The notes under the pieces: generated by a model
The model's database searches: none
Told to the model about the DNA's origin: nothing
What the model saw: only the letters and a program-made list of their open reading frames with translations
Position numbers and translations under genes: made by a program
Part shown: positions 36,437-47,018 of the stretch, one piece after another
How positions within the stretch are numbered: the first letter of the stretch is position 1
How the letters are laid out: every line of letters starts with the position of its first letter
NCBI GenBank assembly: GCA_011033025.1
Contig: WFMF01000048.1
Location: 372,001-436,000 of the forward strand
Origin: Beroe forskalii
Lineage: Eukaryota > Ctenophora > Nuda > Beroida > Beroidae
DNA length: 64,000 bases
Reading direction: 5' to 3'

Positions 36437-37984
36437 TTCTTGATCGCTTAATCAATAACAAATTTAATACGTTAATAGTTATCTTTTAATTTCGAAGAAA
36501 ATTCAAAGCTTGTTGGGAAATCAGTTTTGAGCTCCATCTTAACAACTTAACCACCCCAGATTTACTCCATAATAATTCGTTATACTTTACAACTTAACGA
36601 GCTTCCACTACAATTTATTCAAAATGTTCTATGCCTATAATATAATCAGATGTACTGACATCTGTTACTTATGCAGAATTTTTCGTCCGCGTCTAATTCT
36701 TAGTTTCTAGATAACAAAGGCATTGTTCTTTTTCGAAGGTTTCCCAAAATTTGATTGCATGGTTCTCAGCATATAATAGAGTACTGAATTTATCTCTTAT
36801 GTTGATAGCTTGAAACTGGTGAAAAGGATAAGGACGTGTCTTGAAACGATAGCTAAATTTTTCAAGCCGAAATCTTGAAAAATTCGGTGAGACGTTCGAC
36901 ATTGCGATGAGCAGAAATTCACGATCTAACCGAAGCCATGGTGTGGTCCTAATTAAATCAGGTTTTTGCTGAACTAACTCTTCAATCTGGCATCTTTTCC
37001 GTCTATTATTCACAAAAGGTTGTTTACGGTTTAATTTGATATATTCAGTGAAACTTAAGCTCCTCCTCTGTGAAAGACGGCTGAAAGCGGGGTGTGAGTA
37101 CACAGCAGATCGTGACATATCATTGCCTGTCGTGACATATCACGTCCCCGTGATTTTAGTGACGTTTCAGAAGTTTGCCACATCTAGCATACAAGGCTGT
37201 TTAATAATATATAAGTGAACTAAATTATACGGCGAAAATGGCTACACATTTTGTGAGTCTAGTTGTTGCTACTAAAAGGTAGAGATCTGAATATTACCGT
37301 ATGTTTCTACTAATGAGCAGTAGAACGCGGCACAGTGGCTCATTGACACTGTCTATTTTAATATGTAACCGACCATTTTCCTCCACTAAGCTGCCACAAA
37401 AGCTCCTCTTACCTCCGAACAAAGTCAAAAACACACTTAATAACCAGGGGATTTAGTCTACCACTTTTACACAATGCACAATGTCAATCAGAGAGTAGCA
37501 GCGTCGACCAATAAAAAGGTCTAAAAGGGTCATGTGACTCGTAAAGGTCAAGCGACCAATCAGGTGACTTCGTAGTGTCGTGTAACAAGTTCACCGGAAT
37601 ATGAGACTGAGGAGTTTTGACAAACTCTCCATCGGAAAGCTAATACTCTGTCTTTAGTGAGACAGGAGAATCTACGGAACTATGATCCCCAAATTACATT
37701 TATAAAGGGATCCATTAAAGGTTTTATTGACACGAGAGCAAGGGTAAAACTTTTAGCAAAAAAACTGCTATTTTATAAATTGTGAAATTCAACTGTAGAT
37801 TTACGGCTTGAAACTCTAGAGGGTAGGGGTTTTGTTTTCTAGCCAAGGCTATTCGGTATACAGTCCTTCTGAGTCCTTCTAATAACATTATAGGGAAATT
37901 TGTTATGAGTAATTTTGAATAATTTTGAATATGAGTAATCGGGACATTTTTTGGGGACATCAAAATCATCAAATATGAATATTA
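36437..37984. repeat. Homeobox-intron module, copy A
   Basis: A 1.3-1.5 kb sequence starting near TTGATCGCTTAATCAATAAC is homologous along its length to copies B (39815-41230) and C (55025-56600), in the same orientation. B and C lie in the intron between the two homeodomain exons, while A lies 3' of the gene with no exon. A 141-codon open frame on the minus strand (36693-37118) is broken in B and C, so I do not call it a gene. The end GAATATGAGTAATCGGGACA also ends copy B and recurs before the large array at 46.9 kb. Confidence 0.85.
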
Positions 37985-38125
37985 TTATAGCATGATGGGG
38001 GAATAAATTAAACACTAAAATTAAATCATGTGTTCGTGAAATAGGAACTTATTATCAACAAATAAATAAAACGAAATAAATCAAACGTCAATTCACACAC
38101 AAAACACTATCAGTATATTATCGCG
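37985..38125. repeat. 145-bp flanking duplication, right copy
   Basis: Second copy of 36293-36436, directly adjoining the 3' side of intron module A. Confidence 0.85.
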
Positions 38126-38734
38126 TGCGGGTATAATCGGACCATAATAAGAGTAACCAGAAATTATTAAGGTCGGCCAATTAGACACTCTCAGTCTAAC
38201 TGTCAAAAAACAATTAATTAATAAATATTACGAGGTCATTATCATATTATTATTGTTCACATTAATAAAAACCCTCTATCATTCTCTAGTAATTAGGTGT
38301 CTCTTAAATAATCAATCTAGTGTTCTATAGTGCCCTAGAATATCCTAGTAATAAGAGTTTTCTAGATGATCACTATTCTATCTGAAATCTTAGTTCTCCC
38401 CACAGGGTTTAAGTTAGTCCTTTACTCCTTTTTACCTCTTAGGGCGACATGAGTTGTCTCTACATCAGACATCCCACTAGGTGAAGTGTCTTCTTGAGCA
38501 AATAGTCCCTTTCTGTTACTTCTGCTTCACTGTTGGGGTAAGTGTGCAGTGATGAGAGCTGTGTCCCTCCTTATCTCTGGTAGCAGTGTGGCAGTGTAGC
38601 AGTGTGACAGTGTCGCAGTGTGGCAGTGACTATTGCACATCATCTCGAGCACACTGCACACATCAGTAGCTGCTAGCACTTGTAGGAGGAGTGATGACAT
38701 CAATGACTTGTAGCAGTTAGACACTACCACACGG
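38126..38734 (-). other. 3' flank of the homeobox gene, intact copy
   Basis: Sequence downstream of the stop codon on the minus strand. It contains a short TGGCAGTG/TAGCAGTG repeat at about 38586-38630. The part from about 38640 upwards is shared with the second gene copy (from 53521). No polyadenylation site can be assigned with confidence. Confidence 0.45.
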
Positions 38735-39078
38735 TCAACTGATGCGTGAGTTAAGTCCTGGGTGTAAGTGTTCTGAGAGTGAAGTGAAGTTGGTAATCCC
38801 GGATATGACGTCACCCCGGGAGGAGGAGGAGGAAAGGGAGGCTGAGAGGAGGCCGAGTTGATGGAGGGTCTCGTAGGGGGAGGCGGAGGGAGGGGGAGAG
38901 GAGGAGAGAGGAGGGGTGCCCAGGGTCGAGGGGCTCAGGTTCAGGGACGAGGAGAGAGTGGGTAGAGTGGACAGCCACGGGAACTTGTTGAGGGCAGGGG
39001 CTTTCCAGATCAGTCCGGAGCTGTGGGTGGAGGAGGGGGTGGAGCAGCTCGTAGGGACAGAGGAGGTGATGGGAACCC
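38735..39078 (-). CDS. Paired-like homeobox gene, last coding exon (intact copy)
   Basis: A good 3' splice site (CTTCTGTTTTCAG) precedes an open frame of 114 codons including the stop. It is rich in Ser, Pro, Leu and Thr, with HSSGLIWKAPALNKFPWLST and SPYETLHQLGLLSASLSSSS as its clearest parts, and ends at SRIS. Low-complexity Ser/Pro-rich C-terminal tails are common in PRD-class transcription factors and often carry transactivation activity. No OAR motif is seen. The splice phase fits the preceding exon if that exon ends at ACAA|GTTCGT, joining as an Arg codon. A second copy at 53535-53951 carries indels. A one-base indel near the 3' end would give a different tail (NTYTQDLTHAS), so the exact C-terminus is uncertain. 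Confidence 0.65.
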
Positions 39079-39278
39079 CTGAAAACAGAAGGTGGGTTAG
39101 AGGGCACAAATACAGTTGGGTCAAGAGTCTTTTCAGTGAAAAATTGACATTCTACTTGGAAAATAATCAATAACGATTGTAATTATACTGATACTGACTC
39201 GTAACACAAAACATAATATTCCTCACAAATCACATTATTTCGGAATATTAATAGTATTGCAGTCAACAAATCACGAAC

Positions 39279-39435
39279 TTGTCTCGTGGTTGTGTTTCTC
39301 CGCACTGTTGTTCGGCTGTGACTTATCTGCGCAGGTTCCTCCGATAAGTCGCATACCCCGGGGGACCGGCCCCGGTCTACCACTCGACAACTTCTCTCGC
39401 TTCCTCCACTTAGCTCTCCTGTTCTGGAACCACAC
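39279..39435 (-). CDS. Paired-like homeobox gene, recognition-helix exon (copy 1)
   Basis: After the acceptor CTTCAG the frame begins VWFQNRRAKWRKREK, homeodomain residues 47-60. It shows the invariant Trp48, Phe49, Asn51 and Arg53 and Gln at position 50, the mark of the Q50 paired-like group. A basic, Gly/Pro-containing stretch follows, then NNSAEKHNHET. The frame meets a TGA at 39271-39273. A donor ACAA|GTTCGT just before it is conserved in both gene copies and gives the phase (1) needed by the last exon. The intron before this exon is phase 0 at homeodomain position 46/47, a position used by many PRD-class genes. The copy at 54148-54304 is almost identical. Confidence 0.88.
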
Positions 39436-39814
39436 CTGAAGTATGGGGATTGTAATGTACAGTTGGCAAACTGCTGAAGTAGGAATGTCAAAATAATATA
39501 TCTATATATGAAGTTGACAAACTACTCTGTAGCTATAGACTGTAATAAATGAGTGTTCAGCATTACACACGGAGTTTTTCTGGATACTGGAACGCTTGCT
39601 ATCATGCGTTTTAGTATAAAAATGGATATTTCTGTAGATATCTGTCCAGATATATCTGGATATCTTATATCTGGTTATGGCACATCTGGTAATATGGCAT
39701 ACCTAGATTACCCTTACGGCCCTTTGACGGGGCCTTATTAAGGCCTTATAAAGGTCGATATGTATCATAGTAACTTCCCGGAAAAATTTATGTACTGCAG
39801 CTGAATTTAATACT

Positions 39815-41230
39815 TCCTTGATCGCTTAATCAATAACAGAAATTTAATACAGTTAATAGTTATGCTTTTAATTTCGAAGAGAAAATTCAAAGCTTGATGG
39901 GAAATCAGTTTTGAGCTCCATCTTAATGCAACTTAACCATCCCGTAGATTTACTCCCATAATAATTCGTTAGTACCCCACACAACATTAACGAGCTTGCC
40001 ACTACAATTTATTCGAAATGTTCAATATAGCGCAGCGCTATAATATAATCCAGACAGTGTCACGTGACCATCTGTATAACATATGCAGAATATTCGTCCC
40101 AAGCGTCTAATGTCCTTAGTTTCTAGATAACAAAGGCATTGTTCTCTTTCGAAGGATTCCAGCAATTTGATTAGCATGGTTCTCCAGCATATAATAGAGG
40201 TACTGAATTTATCTCTTATGTTGATAGCACGAAACTGGTGAAAAGGATAAGGACGTGTCTTGAAACGAGTAGCTCAGTTTTTCAAGCCGGAAATCTTGAA
40301 AAATTCGGTCGAGACGTTCGACATTGCGATGAGCAGAAATTCTACGATCTAACCTGAAGCCATGGTGTGAAGTCCTAATTAAATCAGGTTTTTGCTGAAC
40401 TAACTCTTCAATCTGGCATCTTTTCCACGTCTATTATTCCACACAAAGGTTGTTTACGGTTTAATTTGATATATTCAGTGAAACTTAAACGCGCTCCTCT
40501 GTGAAAGACGGCTGAAAGCGGGGTGTGAGGAGTACACAACGAATCACGTGACATATCACGTGCCATATCACGTGACATATCACGTCACACGTGATTTGAG
40601 TGACGTTTCAGAGTTTGCCACATCTAGCATACAAAGGGGCTATTTAATAATATATAAGTGAACTAAATTATACGGCGAAAATGGCTACATTTTATTGAGT
40701 CTAGTTGTTGCTACTAAAAGGTAGAGATCTGAATATTACCGTATATTTCTACTAATGAGCAGTGGGCAACATTTCACAGTGGCTCGTGACACTGTCCTAT
40801 TTTATTATGTAACCGACCATTTTCCTCCACTAAAAGCTGCCACAAAAGCTCCTCTCTACCTCGAACAAAAGTCAAAACACACTTAATAGCCAGGGGATTT
40901 AGTCTACCGCACACACAATGCACAATGTCAATCAGAGAGTGACAGCGTCGACCAATAAAAAGGTCTAAAAGAGGGTCATGTGACTCGTAAAGGTCATGTG
41001 ACCAATCAGGTGACTTGTTAGTGTCGTGTAACAAGTTCACCGGAATATGGGGACTGAGGAGTTTTGACAAACTCTCATCCGACTTAATATACTCTGTCTT
41101 TAGTGAGACAGGAGAACTCTACACAGGAACTATGATCCCCAAATTACATTTTATAAAGGATCCATTAAGTTTTGAATATGAGTAATCGGGACATTTTTTG
41201 GGGACACTCAAAAATCATCAAAATGAATAT
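39815..41230. repeat. Homeobox-intron module, copy B
   Basis: Copy of modules A and C, in the intron just 5' of recognition-helix exon copy 1 (minus-strand sense). It lacks about 200 bp present in A and C near its right end (after CCATTAAG) and ends in GAATATGAGTAATCGGGACA. Pairwise differences from C are mostly small indels. Confidence 0.85.
40543..40602. promoter_or_regulatory. E-box array (CACGTGACATAT repeats), intron module B
   Basis: Tandem 12-bp steps ATCACGTGACAT place three full CACGTG cores and related CACGTC/CACACGTGA sites within 60 bp. TCACGTGA is the M-box/CLEAR-type E-box bound by bHLH-ZIP factors such as USF, MITF and TFE. The array has about four steps here, about six in module C and only degraded steps in module A. 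A regulatory role is inference. Confidence 0.45.
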
Positions 41231-41574
41231 GAGGAATTCTTGTAGAAAATCCAAAATCTATTCAAAAATCATCAACATGAATATGAATAATTCTACAAAA
41301 TTTGTAAAAGTTACTCAAAATTACTCATTAATCAAAAATGTGACTAATGACTACCACGTGACTGGGAACTGGTCACGTAAGATTTGCAAAGTCCAAATCA
41401 TGCGACCAAACTTGATATTTGATCGTTAGCAGGACACTCGTCACTCACCAAACATGGGTGCAATGTTGTTGTATAGTACAATTTGGCTGATATAGGTACA
41501 TAGTGATAAACTTTACACGGGTGCAACAATATGTAGCACGATATAATTTAAAAGGTTATCAAGTGTGGAGCATA

Positions 41575-42190
41575 GAATGCTGCGAAATGTGAACCAAAGA
41601 CTGGTGTCTTCGTTGGAACGTAAACGAGTGGAATTTAGATGCGAGCAAAGTTTAGAACTTAGAATGGACCTTGAATGTGGTTCAGGTAGGCTGGCGACAC
41701 GTGTGTAACACAGACTGGTTTCAAGTTGGGACGTAGACTTGAATAATGTCTGGATTTAGTGGAACATGGATTGGTGTCATGTAACAAGTTGATTGGAGTA
41801 AGTCAAGTGTGGAACGTAGACTGGAGTGAAGTGTGGAACGTAGACTGATGTCAAGTGTGAAACGTAGACTGATGTCTAGTGTGGACTGTTTACTGCAGTG
41901 TCTAGTTGAAAGTTATATTTTAGAAAATGTGGAACTTAGATTGGCGAAAAGGGTGGAACGTTGAGTCAGGTGAGGACCGTAGACTGCTGCCAGGTATGGA
42001 ATATCGACTGGTGTCTAGTTGGAAGTTGAAACGTAGATTAAGGTTTGAAATCCGCACTTGACACCAATCTACGTTCCACACTTTACTCCAAAAGATGCGT
42101 TCAATACTTTTCTACGTTCCAACTTGATACCAGTCTAACTCTATGCTCCACCAGTCTACGTTCCACGCTTAACTTCACCCCCTGGTGTGA
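41575..42190. repeat. GTGGAACGTAGACTGG repeat cluster, left
   Basis: About twenty diverged copies of a 22-26 bp motif around GTGGAACGTAGACTGGTGTC occur on the plus strand up to about 42050. The orientation then switches to the reverse complement (ACCAATCTACGTTCCACAC) to about 42175. The cluster is related to 44575-45530. Confidence 0.8.
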
Positions 42191-42400
42191 ACCCCTACTG
42201 ACCACTTCCTGATCTTACACTTATCCTTACACTTATCATTACTGTTTCAAAAGCACTTAAAATATCAATCAACCTTTAATGACGTTTTACTGGTCAATGA
42301 CTAGTCGATCAATGCACCCTAAACGCACCATAAGACCACAAACACACTCATAGTTAAGTTAGTTATGTTATTCAAGTTAGTCAAGTCAGTCAAGTCAAGT
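42186..42400. repeat. Left arm of a large inverted repeat
   Basis: About 215 bases starting GTGAACCCCTACTGACCAC are matched in reverse complement by 43005-43262 (ending GTCAGTAGGGGTTCACC) with moderate divergence. The pair brackets the 9-bp array. A foldback element or a large palindrome is the natural reading. Confidence 0.8.
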
Positions 42401-42985
42401 CAGTCAAGTCAGTCAAGTCAGTCAAGTCAGTAAAGTCAGTAAAGTCAGTCAAGTCAGTCAAGTCAGTCAAGTCAGTCAAGTCAGTCAAGTCAGTCGAGTC
42501 AGTCGAGTCAGTCGAGTCAGTCGAGTCAGTCGAGTCAGTCGAGTCAGTCGAGTCAGTCGAGTCAGTCGAGTCAGTCGAGTCAGTCAAGTCAGTCAAGTCA
42601 GTCAAGTCAGTCAAGTCAGTCAAGTCAGTCAAGTCAGTCAAGTCAGTCAAGTCAGTCAAGTCAGTCAAGTCAGTCAAGTCAGTCAAGTCAGTCAAGTCAG
42701 TCAAGTCAGTCAAGTCAGTCAAGTCAGTCAAGTCAGTCAAGTCAGTCAAGTCAGTCAAGTCAGTCAAGTCAGTCAAGTCAGTCAAGTCAGTCAAGTCAGT
42801 CAAGTCAGTCAAGTCAGTCAAGTCAGTCAAGTCAGTCAAGTCAGTCAAGTCAGTCAAGTCAGTCAAGTCAGTCAAGTCAGTCAAGTCAGTCAAGTCAGTC
42901 AAGTCAGTCAAGTCAGTCAAGTCAGTCAGGTCAGTCAAGTCAGTCAAGTCAGTCAGGTCAGTCAGGTCAGTCAGGTCAGGTCAGT
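42377..42985. repeat. 9-bp tandem array (AGTCAGTCA), about 67 copies
   Basis: Almost perfect repeats of AGTCAGTCA fill the centre of the inverted repeat, with a block of about eleven units carrying GTCGAGTCA (42490-42590). Nine bases is a multiple of three and the unit has no stop on the minus strand, so a 185-codon TDL-repeat frame appears there. It is incidental. Confidence 0.97.
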
Positions 42986-43004
42986 CATGTCAGTCAAGAC
43001 TGAC

Positions 43005-43262
43005 CTGACTGACTAGACTATCTTGATCGAGCTAACTTGACTGACTTGACTAATTTGACTGACTTGACTAACATAACTAACTCAACTATAAGTGTGTTTA
43101 CGGTCCCATGGTGCGTTGAGGGTGCATTGATCGATCACTGGTCATTGACCAGTAAAGCGTTGACATCATAAGGTTGAGTGATATTTTAACGGATTCAAAA
43201 CAGTAATGATAAATGTTAGAATAATGATCAGCAAGTGGTCAGTAGGGGTTCACCAGGGAGTC
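43005..43262. repeat. Right arm of a large inverted repeat
   Basis: Reverse-complement partner of 42186-42400. Shared pieces include the CACTGGTCATTGACCAGTAA segment and GATCAGCAAGTGGTCAGTAG. Confidence 0.8.
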
Positions 43263-43273
43263 ATTGGCATGCT

Positions 43274-44550
43274 TAGGGGGGGGGGGCAACCCCCCAAAAC
43301 CCCCCAAAATTAAGCCCCCCATTGGCAATTTGTTATATCCACCTGGGGGGCTAAATTAAACCCCCCAAAATTAAACCCCCCAAAATTAAACCCCCTATCG
43401 ACAGCAAAAATGGGTCTAAAATGGGTCAAAATTAAGCAACAAAAAAGGTACCATTTCGAAAAAGCGCAAAAAATCGGACACAAATTTGGTACCATTTCAA
43501 AAGGATACGTCTGAAAAATCAGAAACGAAAAAGGTACCAATTGAAAATGATGCCAAAAATCAAAAACAAAATTGGTACCATTTAATTAAAGGGCTGAAAA
43601 CCTGAAACAAAAACGGTACCATTTCAAAAAGGTGCCAAAATCAGAAACGAAAATTGGTACCATTTGGAAAATGAGTGAAAAATCACGAACAAAAATGGTA
43701 CCATTTCAAAACAGTTCCAAAAATATGCAAAAATGGTACCATTTGGAAAATGTGTCAAAAACCGGAAACAAAAATGGTACCGTACCATTTCAAAAAGTGC
43801 CAAAAATCACGAACAAAAATGGTACCATTTCAAAAAATCGCCAAAGATCACGACCAAAAATGGTATCATTTAAAAATCGTGGAAAAATCAGAAACAGAAA
43901 AGGGTACCATTTGGAAAATGTGCCAAAACCGGAAACAAAAATGGTACCATTTCAAAAAGGTGCCAAAAATCACGAACAAAAATGGTACCATTTGGATAAA
44001 TTGCCAAAAAATCACGAACAAAAACAAACGGTACCATTTCAAAAAAGTTCCAAAAAACTCGAACAAAAATGGTACCATTTCAAAAAAGTTCCAAAAATTA
44101 TGAACAAAATGGTACCATTTGTAAAATGTGTCAAGAATCGGAAACAAAAATGGTACCATTTCAAAAAAGTGCCAAAATCAAGACCAAAAATGGTACCATT
44201 TGGAGAATGTGTCAAAAATCACGAACAAACACAAACGGTACCATTTCAAAAAAGTGCCAAAAATCACGAACAAAAATGGTACCTTTTCAAAAAAGTTCCA
44301 AAATTATGAACAAAAATGGTACCATTTAGAAAATGTGCCAAAAATCACGAACAAAATTGGTACCATTTGGAAAGAAGTAGTCAAAAATAGTGAACATAAA
44401 TGGTACCATTTTGAAATGGTGCAAAATGCCCCTTTTTTCACAGTTAAGGTTGTTTTGACACTGAAAATTAAGCCCCCAAAACCCCCCAAAATTAAACCCC
44501 TATTGGCGATTTTTTATATCCACCAAAATTGAGGGGTTGCCCCCTACTTA
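43274..44550. repeat. About 40-bp repeat centred on GGTACC, bounded by inverted G/C-rich ends
   Basis: From about 43445 to 44410, 23 or 24 units of roughly 40 bp each carry an AATGGTACCATTT palindrome followed by AAAAATCACGAACAAAAA-like sequence. The left end (TAGGGGG...CAACCCC with ATTGGCAATTTGTTATATCC) and the right end are inverted relative to each other at the extreme tips (right end reads GGGGTTGCCCCCTA). They also share ACCCCCCAAAATTAA blocks. This looks like a foldback or MITE-like composite. No clear target duplication is visible. Confidence 0.7.
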
Positions 44551-44574
44551 CATACGACCCTCCATCCTAAAATA

Positions 44575-45530
44575 CACATTTGATACCAGTCTACGTTCCA
44601 CCAGTTTAAGTTCCACACTTTTTCCAATCTACGTTCTGCACTTTTCTACATATCAATGTTCCAATTAGACTTTGTAGTATACGGTCCAAAATAGGCACCA
44701 TTCTACGGTTCATACTTGACACCAGTCTTCTTTGAAGTGTGGAAAGAAGTTCTTTACACACTTAATTCTTGTCAACGTTCCAATATGTTACTTGACACCA
44801 ATATATTTTTCACTCCAGTCTTCATCCCAACTTGAAATCAGTCTTCGTTCCACCATTGCCAATTACAGTTACTCCAGTCTACGTTTCAAACTTAACTCCA
44901 GTCTACGTTCCTCACTTTTATACTTCAGTATATGTTCCAGGCTACGTTTGACACTGGACTTCAGTCAATTTTCCAACTTGAAACTAAATTGACACCAGCA
45001 TACTTTTACGTTTCACACTTTACACCGGTTGCACACTTTACTCCAATCTACGTTCCACAGTGGTAAAGTGGTAAGTGGAACGTAGATTGGAGTAAAGTGT
45101 AGATGTAGCCAGCTGTGGAACATAGACTGCTGTAAAATGTGGAACGTAGACTGCTGGAAAATGTAGATCGTAGACTGCTGTAAAATGTGAACCGAATACT
45201 GGTGTCAAGTTGGACCGGAGCGTGGAATGTAAATTGGAGTTAAGTGTGCAACGTAAACTGCAGTATCTATTTAATTTGGAATTACGTAGATTTGTAGAAA
45301 AGTACAGAACGTAGATTGGAGTAAAATGTGGAACTTAAAGTTAAACTGGTGTCAAGTGTGGAACGTAGAGTGGTATCAATGGTGGAACGTAGAGTGGTAT
45401 CAATGGTAGAACGTAGATTGGTTTCAAGTGTGAAATTTAGACTGGTGCCTAGTTTGGACCGTACACTGAGGTCAATTGTTGATCGCAGACTGGTGTCAAG
45501 AGTGAACCGTAAACTACAGTGAAACAACCT
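44575..45530. repeat. GTGGAACGTAGACTGG repeat cluster, right
   Basis: Same motif family as 41575-42190: reverse orientation (CCAGTCTACGTTCCAC) to about 45060, then forward orientation to about 45530. The two clusters together frame the inverted repeat and GGTACC block roughly symmetrically. Confidence 0.8.
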
Positions 45531-46914
45531 CCTTTATAGATTCATCTCAATCTCATATGATGAGGTAATCAGGATGAACTGGAATCAGTGCTACGCTGTG
45601 TTAATAGCTAAATGTTGTCAGAGCAAATAGCCCGAATAGGGGGTCAAAATCGACTGATGTTACTGTTAGACAAGACAAGTTTCTTGAGATAAGAACATAG
45701 CAGGAGAACTGTATTTAGACGAGTGTTGCCGTGAAAAATGACAAAAGACATGCACCAATTAGCATCATGGTAACACTTATGGACTATGGATTAAATAAAT
45801 TGGACATCCTTACCGGTTTTGATCAAATTTATTCAATGGGGCTGGCAACTGGCGAGATGGGGTGAGTCTGTGTATCCAACTTGCCAGCCCCATTAAAATT
45901 TATTTGATTATTCCTTGCAATTTTATCACTTAATAAAGAGCTGTTAACTGTTTCAAAGAAAAGGTGCTCAATTGTAATCAAAGACTGAGGGAGCTTTTGC
46001 CTAGCTAATTTGAACAATAATTGCATGCTGGATAAATTGCAACTCAGCCATCGTAAGCGATTTGCAAAAAAATAACATTCGGGAATCGGACATCTATGAA
46101 ATTGTTTGCTGCGTTGACTTGATGCAGAACGAAACGTTCACTATTTGCGCGCTGAGAATGCGCGCAATCCGCAGATCCGCGGATTAACAGTGAGCATAGG
46201 AAAAACGTTCGAAATTTTATGGTGCAGGTGTACCTACTTTTTACTGTCTTGTGGAATCTGAATACATTTTAACTTTAATAAATCATCAAAACTATCAAGA
46301 ATCAAACGTAACTATAAGTTGTGGGATGTCAAAACTCGAAAAAATGAATACTTAAGTAGAACGTGGGTATCGTCGAATGTTGATTGTTGATAAACAAAAT
46401 AGAGGAAAATGTTAAATCTAGAGCTCAATGGACTGGTCAATGTTCAAAAACAACGGAGATAAATTCACAAGAAGCTCAACAGAGGCACAAGGCTAACAAT
46501 AATAAAAAACAAAAACAGGAAAGTAATAGCACGTACAGGGAAACTTCATGTAAATCCATGTCCCGAGGTCCCGTTGGAACGGGTTGGAAAGCAATTGCAA
46601 ATAGATCAAGGCAGAATAGGAGGATTCCTGGAGGAGACTATCTTACAATAGATGCAATCATTTCCATAAATAAACTAAGAATTACATCAAAGCATCAATC
46701 AGAGAACCATAAGTACACACGCAGTACACACTACACAGCAACACACTGCATTCCATTTCTTTTCCCCAAGTTAACCTAATCAGTGCATGTTACCCAATGT
46801 AGATGAAATATCCAGATGAAGATAATGTTATCCAAACAAATTAACAACGCCGCACAATGTTTCCGGTACAAGATCAGAATTCAGAATAAAAGGGAGAATC
46901 AGAAAAATTGAATT
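45531..46914. other. Unrecognised sequence with one hairpin
   Basis: A hairpin lies at 45823-45906 (arms AATGGGGCTGGCAA and TTGCCAGCCCCATT extended by AT-rich pairing, about 25 bp each). An open frame of 131 codons (46384-46779, plus) is Lys/Gln/Asn/Ser-rich, matches nothing I recognise and may be chance. No gene is called. Confidence 0.4.
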
Positions 46915-47018
46915 TTTGAATATGAGTAATTGGTGTAATTTTACTCATTATTCGTCAAAAGAGTTTTTGAATATGTGTAATCCGCTATTTTTTTGGGGAC
47001 ACTCAAAAATCATCATGT
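46915..47018. repeat. Copy of the module-end sequence next to the large array
   Basis: TTTTTGAATATGAGTAAT and TTTGGGGACACTCAAAAATC are shared with the right ends of intron modules A (about 37925-37975) and B (about 41172-41222). This suggests that 41.2-46.9 kb is an insertion between module B and the array. Confidence 0.7.

Noticed and set aside
36693-37118. 141-codon minus-strand frame as a gene
   Set aside because: Homologous sequence in modules B and C does not keep the frame, and no domain is recognisable.
40774-41070. 98-codon minus-strand frame, also partly open at 56074-56307
   Set aside because: It lies in the duplicated intron module. Shared openness reflects recent duplication, and the matching part of module A does not keep it.
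42390-42947. 185-codon TDL-repeat protein
   Set aside because: Translation of a 9-bp satellite, with no flanking coding sequence.
43632-44532. Lys/Thr-rich frames of 134-225 codons, resembling repeat proteins
   Set aside because: All derive from the GGTACC-containing 40-bp repeat and occur in several frames and on both strands.
46384-46779. 131-codon plus-strand frame as a gene
   Set aside because: Polar, low-information composition with no domain and no splice or neighbour support. Left as unrecognised.
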